A program made the position numbers and the translations under genes. Shown here piece by piece: positions 17,304-25,949 of a stretch of DNA of 64,000 nt; within the stretch, counting starts at the first letter, position 1, and every line of letters begins with the position of its first letter. The notes below the pieces were generated by a model that saw only the letters and a list, made by a program, of their open reading frames with translations, was not told the origin of the DNA and searched no databases. The DNA comes from Microbacterium sp. AZCO (lineage in GTDB: Bacteria; Actinomycetota; Actinomycetes; Actinomycetales; Microbacteriaceae), in contig NZ_CP154857.1 of assembly GCF_039614715.1 (NCBI RefSeq), positions 1,860,001-1,924,000 on the forward strand. Reading direction: 5' to 3'.

Positions 17304-17341
17304 GAGAGGGATGCCTCGGCCGCGGCCGGGGCATCCCTCTC
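17304..17341 (+). terminator. Terminator of fba
   Basis: A perfect 12-bp stem, GAGAGGGATGCC at 17304-17315 with its complement at 17330-17341, lies 12 bases after the fba stop. The stem contains the GGATGCC/GGCATCC word seen in several other terminators of the window. It may also serve the convergent anti-sigma gene ending at 17366. Confidence 0.85.
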
Positions 17342-17365
17342 GTGTCTCCGGGTGCCGATGCCCGG

Positions 17366-18052
17366 TCAGCCCGCTGGAAGGTCGTAGGACATGAGGACGG
17401 CCCCCGTCGCGGACCGGATCTCGATGGCGCGGATGTCACCGACGTCGAGCGCGGTGCCGGCGGAGAGCCGCGCCGTCGAGCCCGGACCCGCCTTCCAGGT
17501 CGACACGGTCTCGGCCGTGCCGTCCGCGCCGACGACGGCGAGGGCATACGTCCAGACCGTGCCGGCGCCCTCCTGCTCCTCCGGGTAGCGGCACGTCAGA
17601 TCGATGCGCGTGCCCCACGCGACGGAGGTGAGCCGGACCCCGGCCTCGAGAGGCGTCTCCACGACGCTCGTGAGGGCGAACGTCTCGGCCGGCGGTCGGA
17701 GGCCCGTCACCGCCACCGGCACGGCGATCGCGACGATGACGAGCACCGCGGCCACCGCGAGGCCGACGATGCGCGACCGCCGGCGCCGGCGCGCCCGCTC
17801 GCGCGCGAGCGACAGCACCTCCGCGGGTCGTCCTGGCTCGTCCTGTGACGCGAGGTCGGAGTCGATCCGCACGGCATCGTCCTCGGAAAGCCGCGACAGC
17901 AGCCCGGCGGTGGGTGCGAGCTGCGCGATCGCCTGGCGGCACTCGGGGCAGGTCTCCAGGTGCGCTTCGAAGTCCCGGCGATCGGTCGGGGACAGGGCGC
18001 CGAGGACATACGCGGCATCCCACTGTGCGAAGTGCGGGTGATCGGGGTTCAT
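17366..18052 (-). CDS. Zinc-finger anti-sigma factor (RskA/RsdA type)
   Basis: Membrane anti-sigma factor of 228 residues. The N-terminal 60 residues form the anti-sigma domain, with a zinc motif His-x3-Cys-x2-Cys in AHLETCPECRQAI (about residues 30-42) and a preceding helix WDAAYVLGALSPTDRRDFE. One membrane segment (IVGLAVAAVLVIVAIAVPVA) follows an Arg-rich stretch near residue 88. The external C-terminal part is RskA-like (anti-sigma-K factor fold). The gene overlaps the upstream sigma gene by 4 bp (ATGA), so the two products are translationally coupled, as usual for such pairs. The inducing signal is unknown. Confidence 0.92.
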   Translation of the reverse strand: MNPDHPHFAQWDAAYVLGALSPTDRRDFEAHLETCPECRQAIAQLAPTAGLLSRLSEDDAVRIDSDLASQDEPGRPAEVLSLARERARRRRRSRIVGLAVAAVLVIVAIAVPVAVTGLRPPAETFALTSVVETPLEAGVRLTSVAWGTRIDLTCRYPEEQEGAGTVWTYALAVVGADGTAETVSTWKAGPGSTARLSAGTALDVGDIRAIEIRSATGAVLMSYDLPAG

Positions 18053-18555
18053 CGGGTCACCCCCCTCTCCTGAAGCGCGAGCCGCAGCGCGCGCAGGCCG
18101 TAGTGAAGTCGGGATTTGACGGTGCCGTCCGGGATGCCGAGCTCGGCCGCCGTCTGGGCGATGCTCATGCCGCGGTAATACGCCTGCACGATGACCGAGC
18201 GGTGCTCGACGCTCAGCGACGCGAGCGCCTCCTCGATGAGGATCGCCTCGAACAGCGCGTCGGTGTCGTCGCCGGTGGCCCGCTCGGGAAGGTCCGCGAC
18301 GGGATGCTCGTGGCGGCGGCGGGCGCTGCGGACCTCGTCGATCACCAGCCGTCGCGCGACGGTGAACATCCAGGCCCGCGTCGTCGACGGATCCTCCTCG
18401 AGGATCTTCGGCGTGCGCCAGGCCCGCAGCAGCGTCTCCTGCACGACGTCGTCGGCGCCGGCGCGGTCGCCCGTGAGGCGCACGACGTAGCGCCAGACCG
18501 GCGCCGCGTGGGCGTCGTAGAGCGCCGTCAGTCGCGCCGCGTCGTCGCCGGGCAT
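18049..18555 (-). CDS. ECF-type RNA polymerase sigma factor
   Basis: A 168-residue sigma-70 factor with only regions 2 and 4. Region 2 is near residues 10-75, with DDVVQETLLRAWRTP and RAWMFTVARRLVIDEVRSAR. Region 4 is near residues 108-160: SLSVEHRSVIVQAYYRGMS and the helix-turn-helix GIPDGTVKSRLHYGLRALR. It resembles the SigL/SigK-like group that partners RskA-type anti-sigma factors. Start is the ATG at 18555 with GGGAGG seven bases upstream. It is the first gene of a two-gene unit with the anti-sigma factor; its regulon cannot be inferred from this window. Confidence 0.93.
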   Translation of the reverse strand: MPGDDAARLTALYDAHAAPVWRYVVRLTGDRAGADDVVQETLLRAWRTPKILEEDPSTTRAWMFTVARRLVIDEVRSARRRHEHPVADLPERATGDDTDALFEAILIEEALASLSVEHRSVIVQAYYRGMSIAQTAAELGIPDGTVKSRLHYGLRALRLALQERGVTR

Positions 18556-18606
18556 CCCTTCACCTCCCGTAAGGAAGCACGATGCACCGACGCCGGAGGT
18601 TCAGGC

Positions 18607-19191
18607 TCAGCCGCGGGTCGTCACGAAGTCCGTGAAGGCGGGGTCGCCGAGCAGCGGGACCGAGAGGCACACGTACACGCCGATGTACGTGACGACGGCG
18701 CCGACGAGCGGGATCCACCACGACACGCGGTGCGCGCGCAGGCTCAGCCACGAGAGGAACGCCGTCAGGAGATAGCCGATGATGAGGACCCCGGCCGCGA
18801 TCGGCCCCCACAGCGCGGCGGCCTCGGTGTTGGTGAACTCGCCCGGGATGCCGAGGATCTTCATCGCCTGATCGGCGAGGGACGCGAGGTCGAAGTAGGA
18901 GAAGGCCGTCACGGCGACGTTGAACGCGCCGACGACGAGGAGGATGAGTGTCACCGTGCGATCGGTGTTGCGCATGGCCCGAGGCGACGGAGGCGGCGGA
19001 CCCCACGCCGGTGCGGGAGCCGGTGCGGGAGTCGTCGCGCCGGTCTCGGACGGCGCTTGCCCCGTCTCGATCGCCCAGGTCGCGTCAGGCTGCTGGATGC
19101 GGGCGCGCTGCTCCTCGGGCGTCGCGTACTCGCCGTACGCCGGGCGAGGCCGCTCTCCGTACTCCGGCCTCGGCCGGTCGGCGTCGCTCAT
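18607..19191 (-). CDS. DUF6264-like membrane protein
   Basis: A 194-residue membrane protein. Residues 1-70 are polar and rich in Pro, Arg and Tyr ([17 protein letters not shown]), with a short Pro-Ala run. Three to four hydrophobic segments follow: [40 protein letters not shown], and [20 protein letters not shown] near the end. It resembles a Microbacteriaceae-restricted family of unknown function (I believe DUF6264). Start ATG at 19191 overlaps the ispH stop by 4 bp (ATGA), so it is translated with ispH, although a link to isoprenoid synthesis is not implied by its content. Confidence 0.8.
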   Translation of the reverse strand: MSDADRPRPEYGERPRPAYGEYATPEEQRARIQQPDATWAIETGQAPSETGATTPAPAPAPAWGPPPPSPRAMRNTDRTVTLILLVVGAFNVAVTAFSYFDLASLADQAMKILGIPGEFTNTEAAALWGPIAAGVLIIGYLLTAFLSWLSLRAHRVSWWIPLVGAVVTYIGVYVCLSVPLLGDPAFTDFVTTRG

Positions 19192-20249
19192 GCCCGGCCC
19201 CGCCCGCCGAGCGCGCGGTCGTCGCGCCTGCCCGCGGCATCCTGCCGGAGCTCCTTCGGCAGGGAGAACATGAGGTCCTCCTCTGCGGTGCGCACTTCCT
19301 CGACGTCGCGGTAGCCCGCGCCCGCGAGGTCTTCGAGCACCTCCTGCACGAGCACCTCGGGAACGGAGGCGCCGCTCGTGACGCCCACCGTCTCGACGCC
19401 CTCGAGCCAGGCCTGCTCGACCTCGTCGGCGTAGTCGACGCGATACGCGGCCTTCGCCCCGTGCTCGAGGGCGACCTCGACAAGACGCACGCTGTTGGAC
19501 GAGTTGGCCGACCCGACGACGATCACGAGGTCGGCATCCTTCGCGACCTTCTTGATCGCCACCTGCCGGTTCTGCGTCGCGTAGCAGATGTCGTCGGACG
19601 GCGGGTCCTGCAGCTCCGGGAAGCGCACGCGCAGCCGGCGGACCGTCTCCATCGTCTCGTCGACGGAGAGCGTCGTCTGCGAGAGCCACACGACCTTGGA
19701 GGGGTCGCGCACCTCGACGGTGTCTGCCTCCTCGGGAGAGTTGACGATCGTGACATGGTCGGGCGCCTCGCCCGCGGTGCCCTCGACCTCCTCGTGCCCG
19801 AGGTGGCCGATGAGCAGGATCTCGAAGTCGTCGCGCGCGAAGCGCACGGCTTCGCGATGCACCTTCGTGACGAGCGGGCACGTCGCGTCGATCGCCTGCA
19901 GTCCGCGATCGGATGCCGCGTTCACGACTGCGGGCGAGACGCCGTGCGCGCTGAAGACGACGTGGGCGCCCTCGGGCACCTCGTCGACCTCGTCGACGAA
20001 GATCGCGCCCTTCTGCTCGAGCTCGGTCACGACGTGGATGTTGTGGACGATCTGCTTGCGCACGTACACGGGCGCCCCGAAGCGCTCGAGCGCCTTCTCG
20101 ACGGCGATGACGGCGCGGTCGACACCCGCGCAGTAGCCGCGCGGAGAGGCGAGGAGCACGCGCTTCTGCCCGTTCACCGGGACATCCTCGAGGCGTCCAC
20201 GGCGGCGCGGAACGCGCGGGACGGGGAGGGAGACAGCCGGAGTGGTCAC
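19188..20249 (-). CDS. ispH: 4-hydroxy-3-methylbut-2-enyl diphosphate reductase
   Basis: Last enzyme of the methylerythritol phosphate pathway; an iron-sulfur protein producing IPP and DMAPP. The three cluster-binding cysteines are in [12 protein letters not shown] (about residue 40), [14 protein letters not shown] (about 125) and [13 protein letters not shown] (about 223). The substrate stretches [17 protein letters not shown] and [12 protein letters not shown] are also present. At 353 residues it is longer than the E. coli protein because of a 28-residue N-terminal and a charged C-terminal extension. Start is GTG 20249, exactly six bases after TAGAAT, so leaderless. Uridyl-type isoprenoid use is represented elsewhere in the window by uppS. 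Confidence 0.96.
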   Translation of the reverse strand: MTTPAVSLPVPRVPRRRGRLEDVPVNGQKRVLLASPRGYCAGVDRAVIAVEKALERFGAPVYVRKQIVHNIHVVTELEQKGAIFVDEVDEVPEGAHVVFSAHGVSPAVVNAASDRGLQAIDATCPLVTKVHREAVRFARDDFEILLIGHLGHEEVEGTAGEAPDHVTIVNSPEEADTVEVRDPSKVVWLSQTTLSVDETMETVRRLRVRFPELQDPPSDDICYATQNRQVAIKKVAKDADLVIVVGSANSSNSVRLVEVALEHGAKAAYRVDYADEVEQAWLEGVETVGVTSGASVPEVLVQEVLEDLAGAGYRDVEEVRTAEEDLMFSLPKELRQDAAGRRDDRALGGRGRA

Positions 20250-20255
20250 TCTCCG

Positions 20256-20261
20256 ATTCTA
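20256..20261 (-). promoter_or_regulatory. -10 hexamer of ispH, leaderless
   Basis: TAGAAT on the minus strand, six bases before the GTG start of ispH at 20249. Confidence 0.6.
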
Positions 20262-20309
20262 GGCGGGCCTTCCTGACAGCACGGCGGGGCCGGCGTCGGA
20301 GGCGTGCGC

Positions 20310-20315
20310 TACCGT
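20310..20315 (+). promoter_or_regulatory. -10 hexamer of the LtrA-like gene, leaderless
   Basis: TACCGT ends six bases before the GTG at 20322. This favours that GTG over another in-frame GTG at 20304, which lies upstream of the hexamer. Confidence 0.5.
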
Positions 20316-20321
20316 GACCGG

Positions 20322-21494
20322 GTGGCATCCTCGTCCCGTCCCGCCGCTGCGGGGCAGCAGCCCCGCGTCGCGCGCATCGCGTCGCGGGTCTCCACGATCG
20401 AGCTGCTCTTCGACCTCGTCTTCGTCTTCACGATCAGCCGGGTCGCCGAGATCATGATCGACTCCCCCGACGCCACCGGCGTGGCCCAGGGGGCTCTCGT
20501 CCTCGCGCTCGTCTGGTGGATGTACGACGCGTTCGCGTGGCTCACGAATCAGGCGGCGCCCGACACCGCCGGCTTCCGCATCGCGCTCATCGGTGCGATG
20601 GCGGCGTTCCTCGTGATGTCGCTCGCGATCCCCGACGCCTTCGGCTCGACGGGCGTGCTGTTCGGCGCGAGCTATATCGTCGTCGCCCTCATCCACGCGG
20701 CGCTGTTCATCCTGCGCGGCGGGGCGGCCGCCGCGCGGCGCATCCTGTTCGTCGGCACGTCCAATGTCGTCGTCGGCGTGCTCCTCCTCTTCTCGGGCTT
20801 CGTGGAGGGCCCCCTCGACTGGGTGCTGTTCACCGTGCCGCTGGTGCTCTTCCTCATCAGCGCGCTGCTCAGCGCCCGCGGCGGCTTCGACCCGGGTGCG
20901 GCGCACATGGTGGAGCGCCACGGCCTCCTCATGATCATCGCCTTCGGCGAATCGGTCGTCTCGGTCGGCGTCGGCGCCACGGGTCACGAGATCGGGGCGC
21001 CGCTGCTGGTCGGCACGGTCCTGGCCGTCGCGCTCGTCGCCGCGCTGTGGTGGTGCTACTTCGACGGCGACGACTCCCGGGCGGAGACGCGTATCGAGGC
21101 CCTGCCTCCCGCACGTCGCACCGGCGTCGCGCTCGTGGCCTTCTACCTCGAGCACCTCGCGATGATTTTCGGTCTGCTCCTGCTGGCCGCGGGGCTGCAC
21201 GAGCTCTTCGTCGATCCGTTCGCCCCCCTCGAGTCCGCCTGGGCCTGGCTGGTCGGCGGCGGAGTCGCCCTCTACCTCGCCGGCGACGCGGCCTATCGCG
21301 GCACGCTCGACCTGGGCCCCGTCGCGGCGCGCCTCGTGGCTGCGGCGTTCTCTCTCGCGACGGCCGTGCTCGGCATCTCCGTCGCGGGGGTCGCGCAGCT
21401 CGCCGTGCTCCTCGGGATCGTCGTCGTCGTGCTCGTCGCCGAGAACGTCCGCCGCTCCAGGGCGGTCCCCCAGCGTCAGGATGGGAGCGTATGA
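20322..21494 (+). CDS. Low temperature requirement protein A (LtrA) family membrane protein
   Basis: A membrane protein of about 390 residues with around ten to eleven hydrophobic segments. The family signature is near the N-terminus: VSTIELLFDLVFVFTISRVA, followed by WWMYDAFAWLTNQA. The conserved central stretch HGLLMIIAFGESVVSVGVG is near residue 205 and WWCYFDG near 240. LtrA was named from a Listeria locus needed for cold growth; the biochemical role remains unknown. The last four bases overlap the xseA start (ATGA), so xseA is translationally coupled to it. Start choice at 20322 rests on the leaderless hexamer at 20310. Confidence 0.85.
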   Translation: MASSSRPAAAGQQPRVARIASRVSTIELLFDLVFVFTISRVAEIMIDSPDATGVAQGALVLALVWWMYDAFAWLTNQAAPDTAGFRIALIGAMAAFLVMSLAIPDAFGSTGVLFGASYIVVALIHAALFILRGGAAAARRILFVGTSNVVVGVLLLFSGFVEGPLDWVLFTVPLVLFLISALLSARGGFDPGAAHMVERHGLLMIIAFGESVVSVGVGATGHEIGAPLLVGTVLAVALVAALWWCYFDGDDSRAETRIEALPPARRTGVALVAFYLEHLAMIFGLLLLAAGLHELFVDPFAPLESAWAWLVGGGVALYLAGDAAYRGTLDLGPVAARLVAAAFSLATAVLGISVAGVAQLAVLLGIVVVVLVAENVRRSRAVPQRQDGSV

Positions 21495-22771
21495 CTCATT
21501 TCGAACCGGCAGCAGTACCCGGCGAGGCGCCGCCCGCCGACTCCGTGCATCCGCGGGAGTCGAGCCCGCAGTCGCCCACGTCCGTCTCGCGCCTGAACGA
21601 GACGATCCGGGGCTTCATCGAGAAGTGGGGCTTCGTCTGGGTCGAGGGCGAGATCACGTCGTGGAATCTCCGCGGCGGCAACGTCTTCGGGCGGCTGAAA
21701 GACCTCGGCTCCGATTCGCTCATCTCCTTCCGCCTCTGGTCGAAGACGCTGCAGCGGGTGCCCGGCGACCTCAAGGTCGGCGACCACGTCATCGCGTGCG
21801 TCAAGGCCGACTACTTCGTCAAGCAGGGCGACTTCAGCTTCACCGTCTCCGCGATGCGCCATGTCGGGCTCGGCGACCAGCTCGAGCGGCTCGAGCGTCT
21901 GCGGGCGCACCTGCGCGCCGAGGGGCTCTTCGACCCGTCGCGCAAGAAGCCCCTCCCGTTCCTGCCGCACACCATCGGGCTCATCACGGGCGAGAACTCC
22001 GACGCCGAGAAAGACGTGCACCGCAACGCCGAGCTGCGGTGGCCCCAGGTGCGCTTCGTCACCAAGTACGCAGCGGTGCAGGGGGAACGGTGCGTTCCCG
22101 AGACGATCGCGGCTCTCAAGGCACTGGATGCCGCACCCGACGTCGATGTCATCGTCATCGCCCGCGGCGGGGGCGATCCTCAGACACTCTTGGGATTCAG
22201 CGACGAGCGGCTCGTGCGGGCCGTGGCCGCGGCATCCACTCCCGTCGTCAGCGCCATCGGGCACGAGAACGACCATCCGCTCCTCGACGACGTCGCCGAC
22301 CTTCGCGCGTCGACGCCGACCGACGCGGCGAAGCGCGTCGTGCCCGATGTCGCGGAGCAGCGCGCCCTCGTCGGCCAGCTGCGCTCACGCCTCACGATGC
22401 GGCTCACGCAGCGCGTCCAGCACGACATCGTCCAGCTGGAGCAGCTGCGCTCGCGCCCCGCGCTGCGCGCCCCCGAGTCGATGCTCGAGTCCCGCTCGCA
22501 CCACCTGTGGCTGCAGGTCGCCCGCGGACGCGACGTCGTCGACCGACGCCTCGAGACGCAGTCGCGCCGCACCGCCGAGCTGCGCGCCACTCTCCGGGCG
22601 CTCTCCCCGGCCTCGACGCTCGGGCGCGGCTACGCCATCGCGCACCTCGCCGACGGCGTGATCGTCCGGGATGCCGCGCAGGCCCCCGCCGGCACGGAGG
22701 TCGTGGTGACGGTCGGCCGCGGATCGTTCGCTGCCCGGTCCGAGGGCCAGATCGCCGAGGAGTCGCTCTGA
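21491..22771 (+). CDS. xseA: Exodeoxyribonuclease VII large subunit
   Basis: Large subunit of exonuclease VII, which degrades single-stranded DNA in repair. The 426-residue protein starts with an OB-fold (WVEGEITSWNLRGGNVFGRL, LISFRLWSKTLQRVPGDLKV). The catalytic exonuclease region follows, with IGLITGENSDAEKDVHRN, VIVIARGGGDPQTLLGFSDE and STPVVSAIGHENDHPLLDDV. A long coiled-coil arm (about residues 270-370) and the C-terminal ALSPASTLGRGYAI motif complete the family pattern. ATG 21491 overlaps the LtrA-like stop. The small subunit xseB follows after a 130-bp spacer with two hairpin repeats. Confidence 0.96.
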   Translation: MTHFEPAAVPGEAPPADSVHPRESSPQSPTSVSRLNETIRGFIEKWGFVWVEGEITSWNLRGGNVFGRLKDLGSDSLISFRLWSKTLQRVPGDLKVGDHVIACVKADYFVKQGDFSFTVSAMRHVGLGDQLERLERLRAHLRAEGLFDPSRKKPLPFLPHTIGLITGENSDAEKDVHRNAELRWPQVRFVTKYAAVQGERCVPETIAALKALDAAPDVDVIVIARGGGDPQTLLGFSDERLVRAVAAASTPVVSAIGHENDHPLLDDVADLRASTPTDAAKRVVPDVAEQRALVGQLRSRLTMRLTQRVQHDIVQLEQLRSRPALRAPESMLESRSHHLWLQVARGRDVVDRRLETQSRRTAELRATLRALSPASTLGRGYAIAHLADGVIVRDAAQAPAGTEVVVTVGRGSFAARSEGQIAEESL

Positions 22772-22778
22772 GCGCCGG

Positions 22779-22879
22779 TCGCTCGAGAGCGAGCGACCCG
22801 GCGGAAGGCCGTCGGAGCACTGAACCGAGTCCAGGCACGGATCGCTCGACAGCGAGCGACCCGGCGGAAGGCCGTCGGA
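22779..22879. repeat. Two 38-bp hairpin repeats between xseA and xseB
   Basis: Two copies of one 38-base element, 22779-22816 and 22842-22879, differ at a single base. Each begins with a small hairpin, TCGCTCG and CGAGCGA around a four-base loop, and continues CCCGGCGGAAGGCCGTCGGA. They lie directly after the xseA stop. They may end transcription or act as REP-like elements; xseB appears to have its own promoter just downstream. Confidence 0.7.
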
Positions 22880-22888
22880 CCGCCGATC

Positions 22889-22894
22889 TAAGAT
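22889..22894 (+). promoter_or_regulatory. -10 hexamer of xseB, leaderless
   Basis: TAAGAT lies seven bases before the ATG at 22902 and overlaps an earlier in-frame ATG at 22893. This favours 22902 as the start. Confidence 0.5.
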
Positions 22895-22901
22895 GGACGT
22901 C

Positions 22902-23135
22902 ATGAGCGTGTCGAGCGAGGAGCTTCCCGACGTCGCGACTCTGTCGTTCGAGCAGGCGCGCGACGAGCTCATCCGCGTCGTCGGAGAGCTCGAGCAGGGC
23001 GCCCCCACGCTGGAGCAGTCGCTCGCGCTCTGGGAGCGCGGCGAGGCCCTCGCGGCCCGCTGCGAGGAGTGGCTGCTCGGCGCGAAGCGCCGGCTCGACG
23101 CCGCCCGCTCGACCCCGGAGGCCGCGGAGGCGTGA
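22902..23135 (+). CDS. xseB: Exodeoxyribonuclease VII small subunit
   Basis: A small helical protein of 77 residues that binds XseA. The core [20 protein letters not shown] followed by [20 protein letters not shown] is the standard XseB signature. The start at 22902 is favoured by a -10 hexamer seven bases upstream; 22893 would add three residues. Its stop overlaps the next ATG by one base (TGATG), so DUF4245 is coupled to it. Separation from xseA by a repeat-bearing spacer means the two subunits may not share one transcript. Confidence 0.93.
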   Translation: MSVSSEELPDVATLSFEQARDELIRVVGELEQGAPTLEQSLALWERGEALAARCEEWLLGAKRRLDAARSTPEAAEA

Positions 23136-23773
23136 TGGCGAAGGGACCACGGGTCGTCGCCGAGCTCGGCCGACCCGAGACGCCGGAGGAGACCGCGGCG
23201 CGCAAGGCCGCATTCTCTGCCGCATACCGGTCGAGCCAGAACACCCGCAACCTGATCGCGGCGCTGCTGGCGACGCTCGCCGTCGTGGTCGTCATCGTGT
23301 TCGCGGTTCCGCGCGGCGAGGTGCCGCCGGCCAAGGCGGTCGACGTCGCCGCAGTGGCGAAGACCATCGCGTCGTCCGAGGACCGCACTGTCATCGTCCC
23401 CGAGGTGCCCGACACGTGGCTGGCCAACTCGGCCACGCTCGAGGGCGACTCGGTGAGCGCCTGGACGATCGTCTACGTGCCCGACGAGGCATCCGGCTAC
23501 CTCCGCGTCGCGCAGGGATTCGACGCGGATCCGTCCTGGCCGGCCCGTGTGCTCAAGGGCGCCGGCACCGACGGCACCGTCACGGTGGACGGTGTCGTGT
23601 GGGACGTGTACGACATCCCCGACCCCGCGCGTGCCGGCAACGTCTCGATCGCCCTCGGCACGCAGGCGGGTGCCGACACGGTGCTGATCTACGGCTCGAC
23701 CGATCAGAAGACGGCCGAGCGCGCCGCCGCCGGCGTCGCCGACCAGATCCGCGCGCTGCAGAACGGGTCGTGA
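23135..23773 (+). CDS. DUF4245 family membrane-anchored protein
   Basis: A 212-residue protein with one N-terminal membrane segment (about residues 41-60, NLIAALLATLAVVVVIVFAV) and an external domain. Family stretches are VPRGEVPPAKAVDV, WLANSATLEGDSVSAWTIVY, and the C-terminal VLIYGSTDQKTAERAAAGV. DUF4245 is restricted to Actinobacteria and usually found near glpX, fumarase or exonuclease VII genes; function is unknown. GGAGG immediately precedes its ATG, which overlaps the xseB stop by one base. In this genome glpX has moved to 15-16 kb, while fumC is 0.7 kb downstream. Confidence 0.88.
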   Translation: MAKGPRVVAELGRPETPEETAARKAAFSAAYRSSQNTRNLIAALLATLAVVVVIVFAVPRGEVPPAKAVDVAAVAKTIASSEDRTVIVPEVPDTWLANSATLEGDSVSAWTIVYVPDEASGYLRVAQGFDADPSWPARVLKGAGTDGTVTVDGVVWDVYDIPDPARAGNVSIALGTQAGADTVLIYGSTDQKTAERAAAGVADQIRALQNGS

Positions 23774-23834
23774 TGCCGCACGACCCCCGCCCGGCTCTCA
23801 TGACCGACATCCACACGACAGAGGGAGTGTTCCG

Positions 23835-24476
23835 ATGACACAGGCCGCCACGCCCCGCGAGGTCTGGCAGGAGATGATCGCGGGCAATGCGCGCTTCGTC
23901 GACGGCTCGCCCCAGCACCCCCGTCAGGACGTGGAGCGCCGCCACGAGCTCGCCGACGGGCAGCGGCCGCGCGCGGCCCTCTTCGGATGCTCGGACTCCC
24001 GCCTCGCGGCCGAGATCATCTTCGATGAGGGCCTCGGCGACCTCTTCGTGATCCGCAACGCGGGCCAGGTCATCTCCGACTCCGTCGTCGGCAGCCTCGA
24101 GTACGCCGTCGCGGTGCTCGAGGTGCCGCTCATCGTCGTGCTGGGTCACGACGCGTGCGGTGCCGTCCGCGCCGCCATCGACAGCACGCAGGTGGATGCT
24201 CCGGCCCTGCCTCCGCACATCTGGCGGCAGATCGCCCCCATCGTGCCGGCCGTACGCCGTGTCATCCAGAGCCGCGAGCACGGCGCGGAGATCGACGCCG
24301 AGACCGTCGGCCGCGAGCACCTCCGCGACACCGTCGCCGATCTGCTGCACTCGTCGGAGCTCATCAGCGACGCCGTCGCCGAGGGTCGCCTCGCGATCGT
24401 CGGCGCGAACTACCGGCTTTCCGAGGGCACCGCCGTGCCCGACATCATCGTGGGCGACGTCTCCGACGCCGCCTGA
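23835..24476 (+). CDS. Beta-class carbonic anhydrase
   Basis: Interconverts CO2 and bicarbonate; zinc enzyme of 213 residues, cytosolic. The zinc ligands and catalytic dyad are in LFGCSDSRLAAEI (Cys, then Asp-Ser-Arg, about residues 50-62) and VLGHDACGAVRAAI (His-x2-Cys, about 103-116). IRNAGQVISDSVVGSLEYA is the usual second motif. AGGGAG lies upstream of ATG 23835. It stands between DUF4245 and fumC on the same strand. Supply of bicarbonate to biotin carboxylases or to the PEP carboxylase encoded at 61 kb is a plausible inference. Confidence 0.95.
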   Translation: MTQAATPREVWQEMIAGNARFVDGSPQHPRQDVERRHELADGQRPRAALFGCSDSRLAAEIIFDEGLGDLFVIRNAGQVISDSVVGSLEYAVAVLEVPLIVVLGHDACGAVRAAIDSTQVDAPALPPHIWRQIAPIVPAVRRVIQSREHGAEIDAETVGREHLRDTVADLLHSSELISDAVAEGRLAIVGANYRLSEGTAVPDIIVGDVSDAA

Positions 24477-24503
24477 CCCACACCCACTCCGGAGGACGAA
24501 GAC

Positions 24504-25898
24504 GTGACCGACACCGAGTACCGCATCGAACACGACACGATGGGCGAAGTGCGCGTGCCCAAGGACGCGCTCTACGCGGCGCAGACGCAGCGCGCCGTCG
24601 AGAACTTCCCCATCTCGGGCGATGCCCTCGACCCCGCGCAGATCGTGGCGCTCGCGCGCATCAAGAAGGCGGCGGCGCTCGCGAACAAGGAGCTCGGCAC
24701 CCTCGACGGCGCGATCGCCGACGCCATCGGCCGCGCCGCCGACCGCATCATCGCCGGCGAGCACGCCGACCAGTTCCCGATCGACGTCTACCAGACGGGC
24801 TCCGGCACGTCGTCGAACATGAACATGAACGAGGTGCTCGCGACGCTCGCGACGCAGGACCTCGGGTCCACGGTGCACCCCAACGACCACGTCAACGCGT
24901 CGCAGTCGTCGAACGACGTCTTCCCCACCTCGGTGCACATCGCCGTGACGCAGGAGCTCATCGACGACCTGATCCCCGCCCTCGACCACCTCGCCGTCTC
25001 GCTCGAGGCCAAGGCCGAGGCGTGGAAGACCGTCGTGAAGTCGGGTCGCACGCACCTCATGGATGCCACGCCCGTAACGCTCGGGCAGGAGTTCGGCGGC
25101 TACGCCCGCCAGATCCGCCTCGGCGTGGAGCGGGTCCAGGCGGTGCTCCCCCGCGTCGCCGAGGTGCCGCTCGGCGGCACCGCCGTCGGCACGGGCATCA
25201 ACACGCCGCTCGGCTTCCCGCAGAAGGTCATCGAGCTCATCGTCGCCGACACCGAGCTGCCGATCACCGAGGCGAAGGACCACTTCGAGGCCCAGGCCAA
25301 CCGCGACGGCCTCGTCGAGGCATCCGGTGCCCTCCGCACGATCGCGGTGTCGCTCACCAAGATCAACAACGACCTGCGGTGGATGGGCTCGGGCCCCAAC
25401 ACGGGCCTCGGCGAGCTGCACATCCCCGACCTGCAGCCCGGGTCGTCGATCATGCCCGGCAAGGTCAACCCCGTCGTCCCCGAGGCGACGCTCATGGTGT
25501 GCGCGCGCGTCATCGGCAACGATGCGACGATCGCGTGGGCCGGCGCATCGGGCCTCTTCGAGCTCAACGTCGCCATCCCCGTCATGGGCACGGCGCTGCT
25601 CGAGTCGATCCGACTCCTCGCGAACTCGGTGCGCATCCTCGCGGACAAGACGATCGACGGTCTCGAGGCGAACATCGAGCGCGCCGCCGCCTACGCGGGC
25701 ATGTCGCCGTCCATCGTGACGCCGCTCAACAAGCTCATCGGGTACGAGGCCGCCGCGAAGATCGCCAAGCACTCCGTCGCGAAGGGCATCACCGTCCGCG
25801 AGGCGGTCATCGACCTCGGCTATGTCGAGCGGGGCGAGCTGACCCTCGAGCAGCTCGACGAGAAGCTCGACCTGCTCTCGATGACGCATCCCGGATGA
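24504..25898 (+). CDS. fumC: Class II fumarate hydratase
   Basis: Iron-independent fumarase of the citric acid cycle, 464 residues, expected to form tetramers. Active-site motifs are [14 protein letters not shown] (about residues 97-110), [14 protein letters not shown] (about 127-140), [18 protein letters not shown] (about 180-197) and the superfamily signature [16 protein letters not shown] (about 313-328), which carries the catalytic Ser loop. C-terminal [15 protein letters not shown] stretch [19 protein letters not shown] is also present. Start is GTG 24504 with GGAGGA upstream. It is the fourth co-directional gene after xseB. Confidence 0.96.
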   Translation: MTDTEYRIEHDTMGEVRVPKDALYAAQTQRAVENFPISGDALDPAQIVALARIKKAAALANKELGTLDGAIADAIGRAADRIIAGEHADQFPIDVYQTGSGTSSNMNMNEVLATLATQDLGSTVHPNDHVNASQSSNDVFPTSVHIAVTQELIDDLIPALDHLAVSLEAKAEAWKTVVKSGRTHLMDATPVTLGQEFGGYARQIRLGVERVQAVLPRVAEVPLGGTAVGTGINTPLGFPQKVIELIVADTELPITEAKDHFEAQANRDGLVEASGALRTIAVSLTKINNDLRWMGSGPNTGLGELHIPDLQPGSSIMPGKVNPVVPEATLMVCARVIGNDATIAWAGASGLFELNVAIPVMGTALLESIRLLANSVRILADKTIDGLEANIERAAAYAGMSPSIVTPLNKLIGYEAAAKIAKHSVAKGITVREAVIDLGYVERGELTLEQLDEKLDLLSMTHPG

Positions 25899-25949
25899 TG
25901 CGGAGCGCACCGCGTATCGCCGGAGCCGGGGCAGGACGATAATCAGGGA

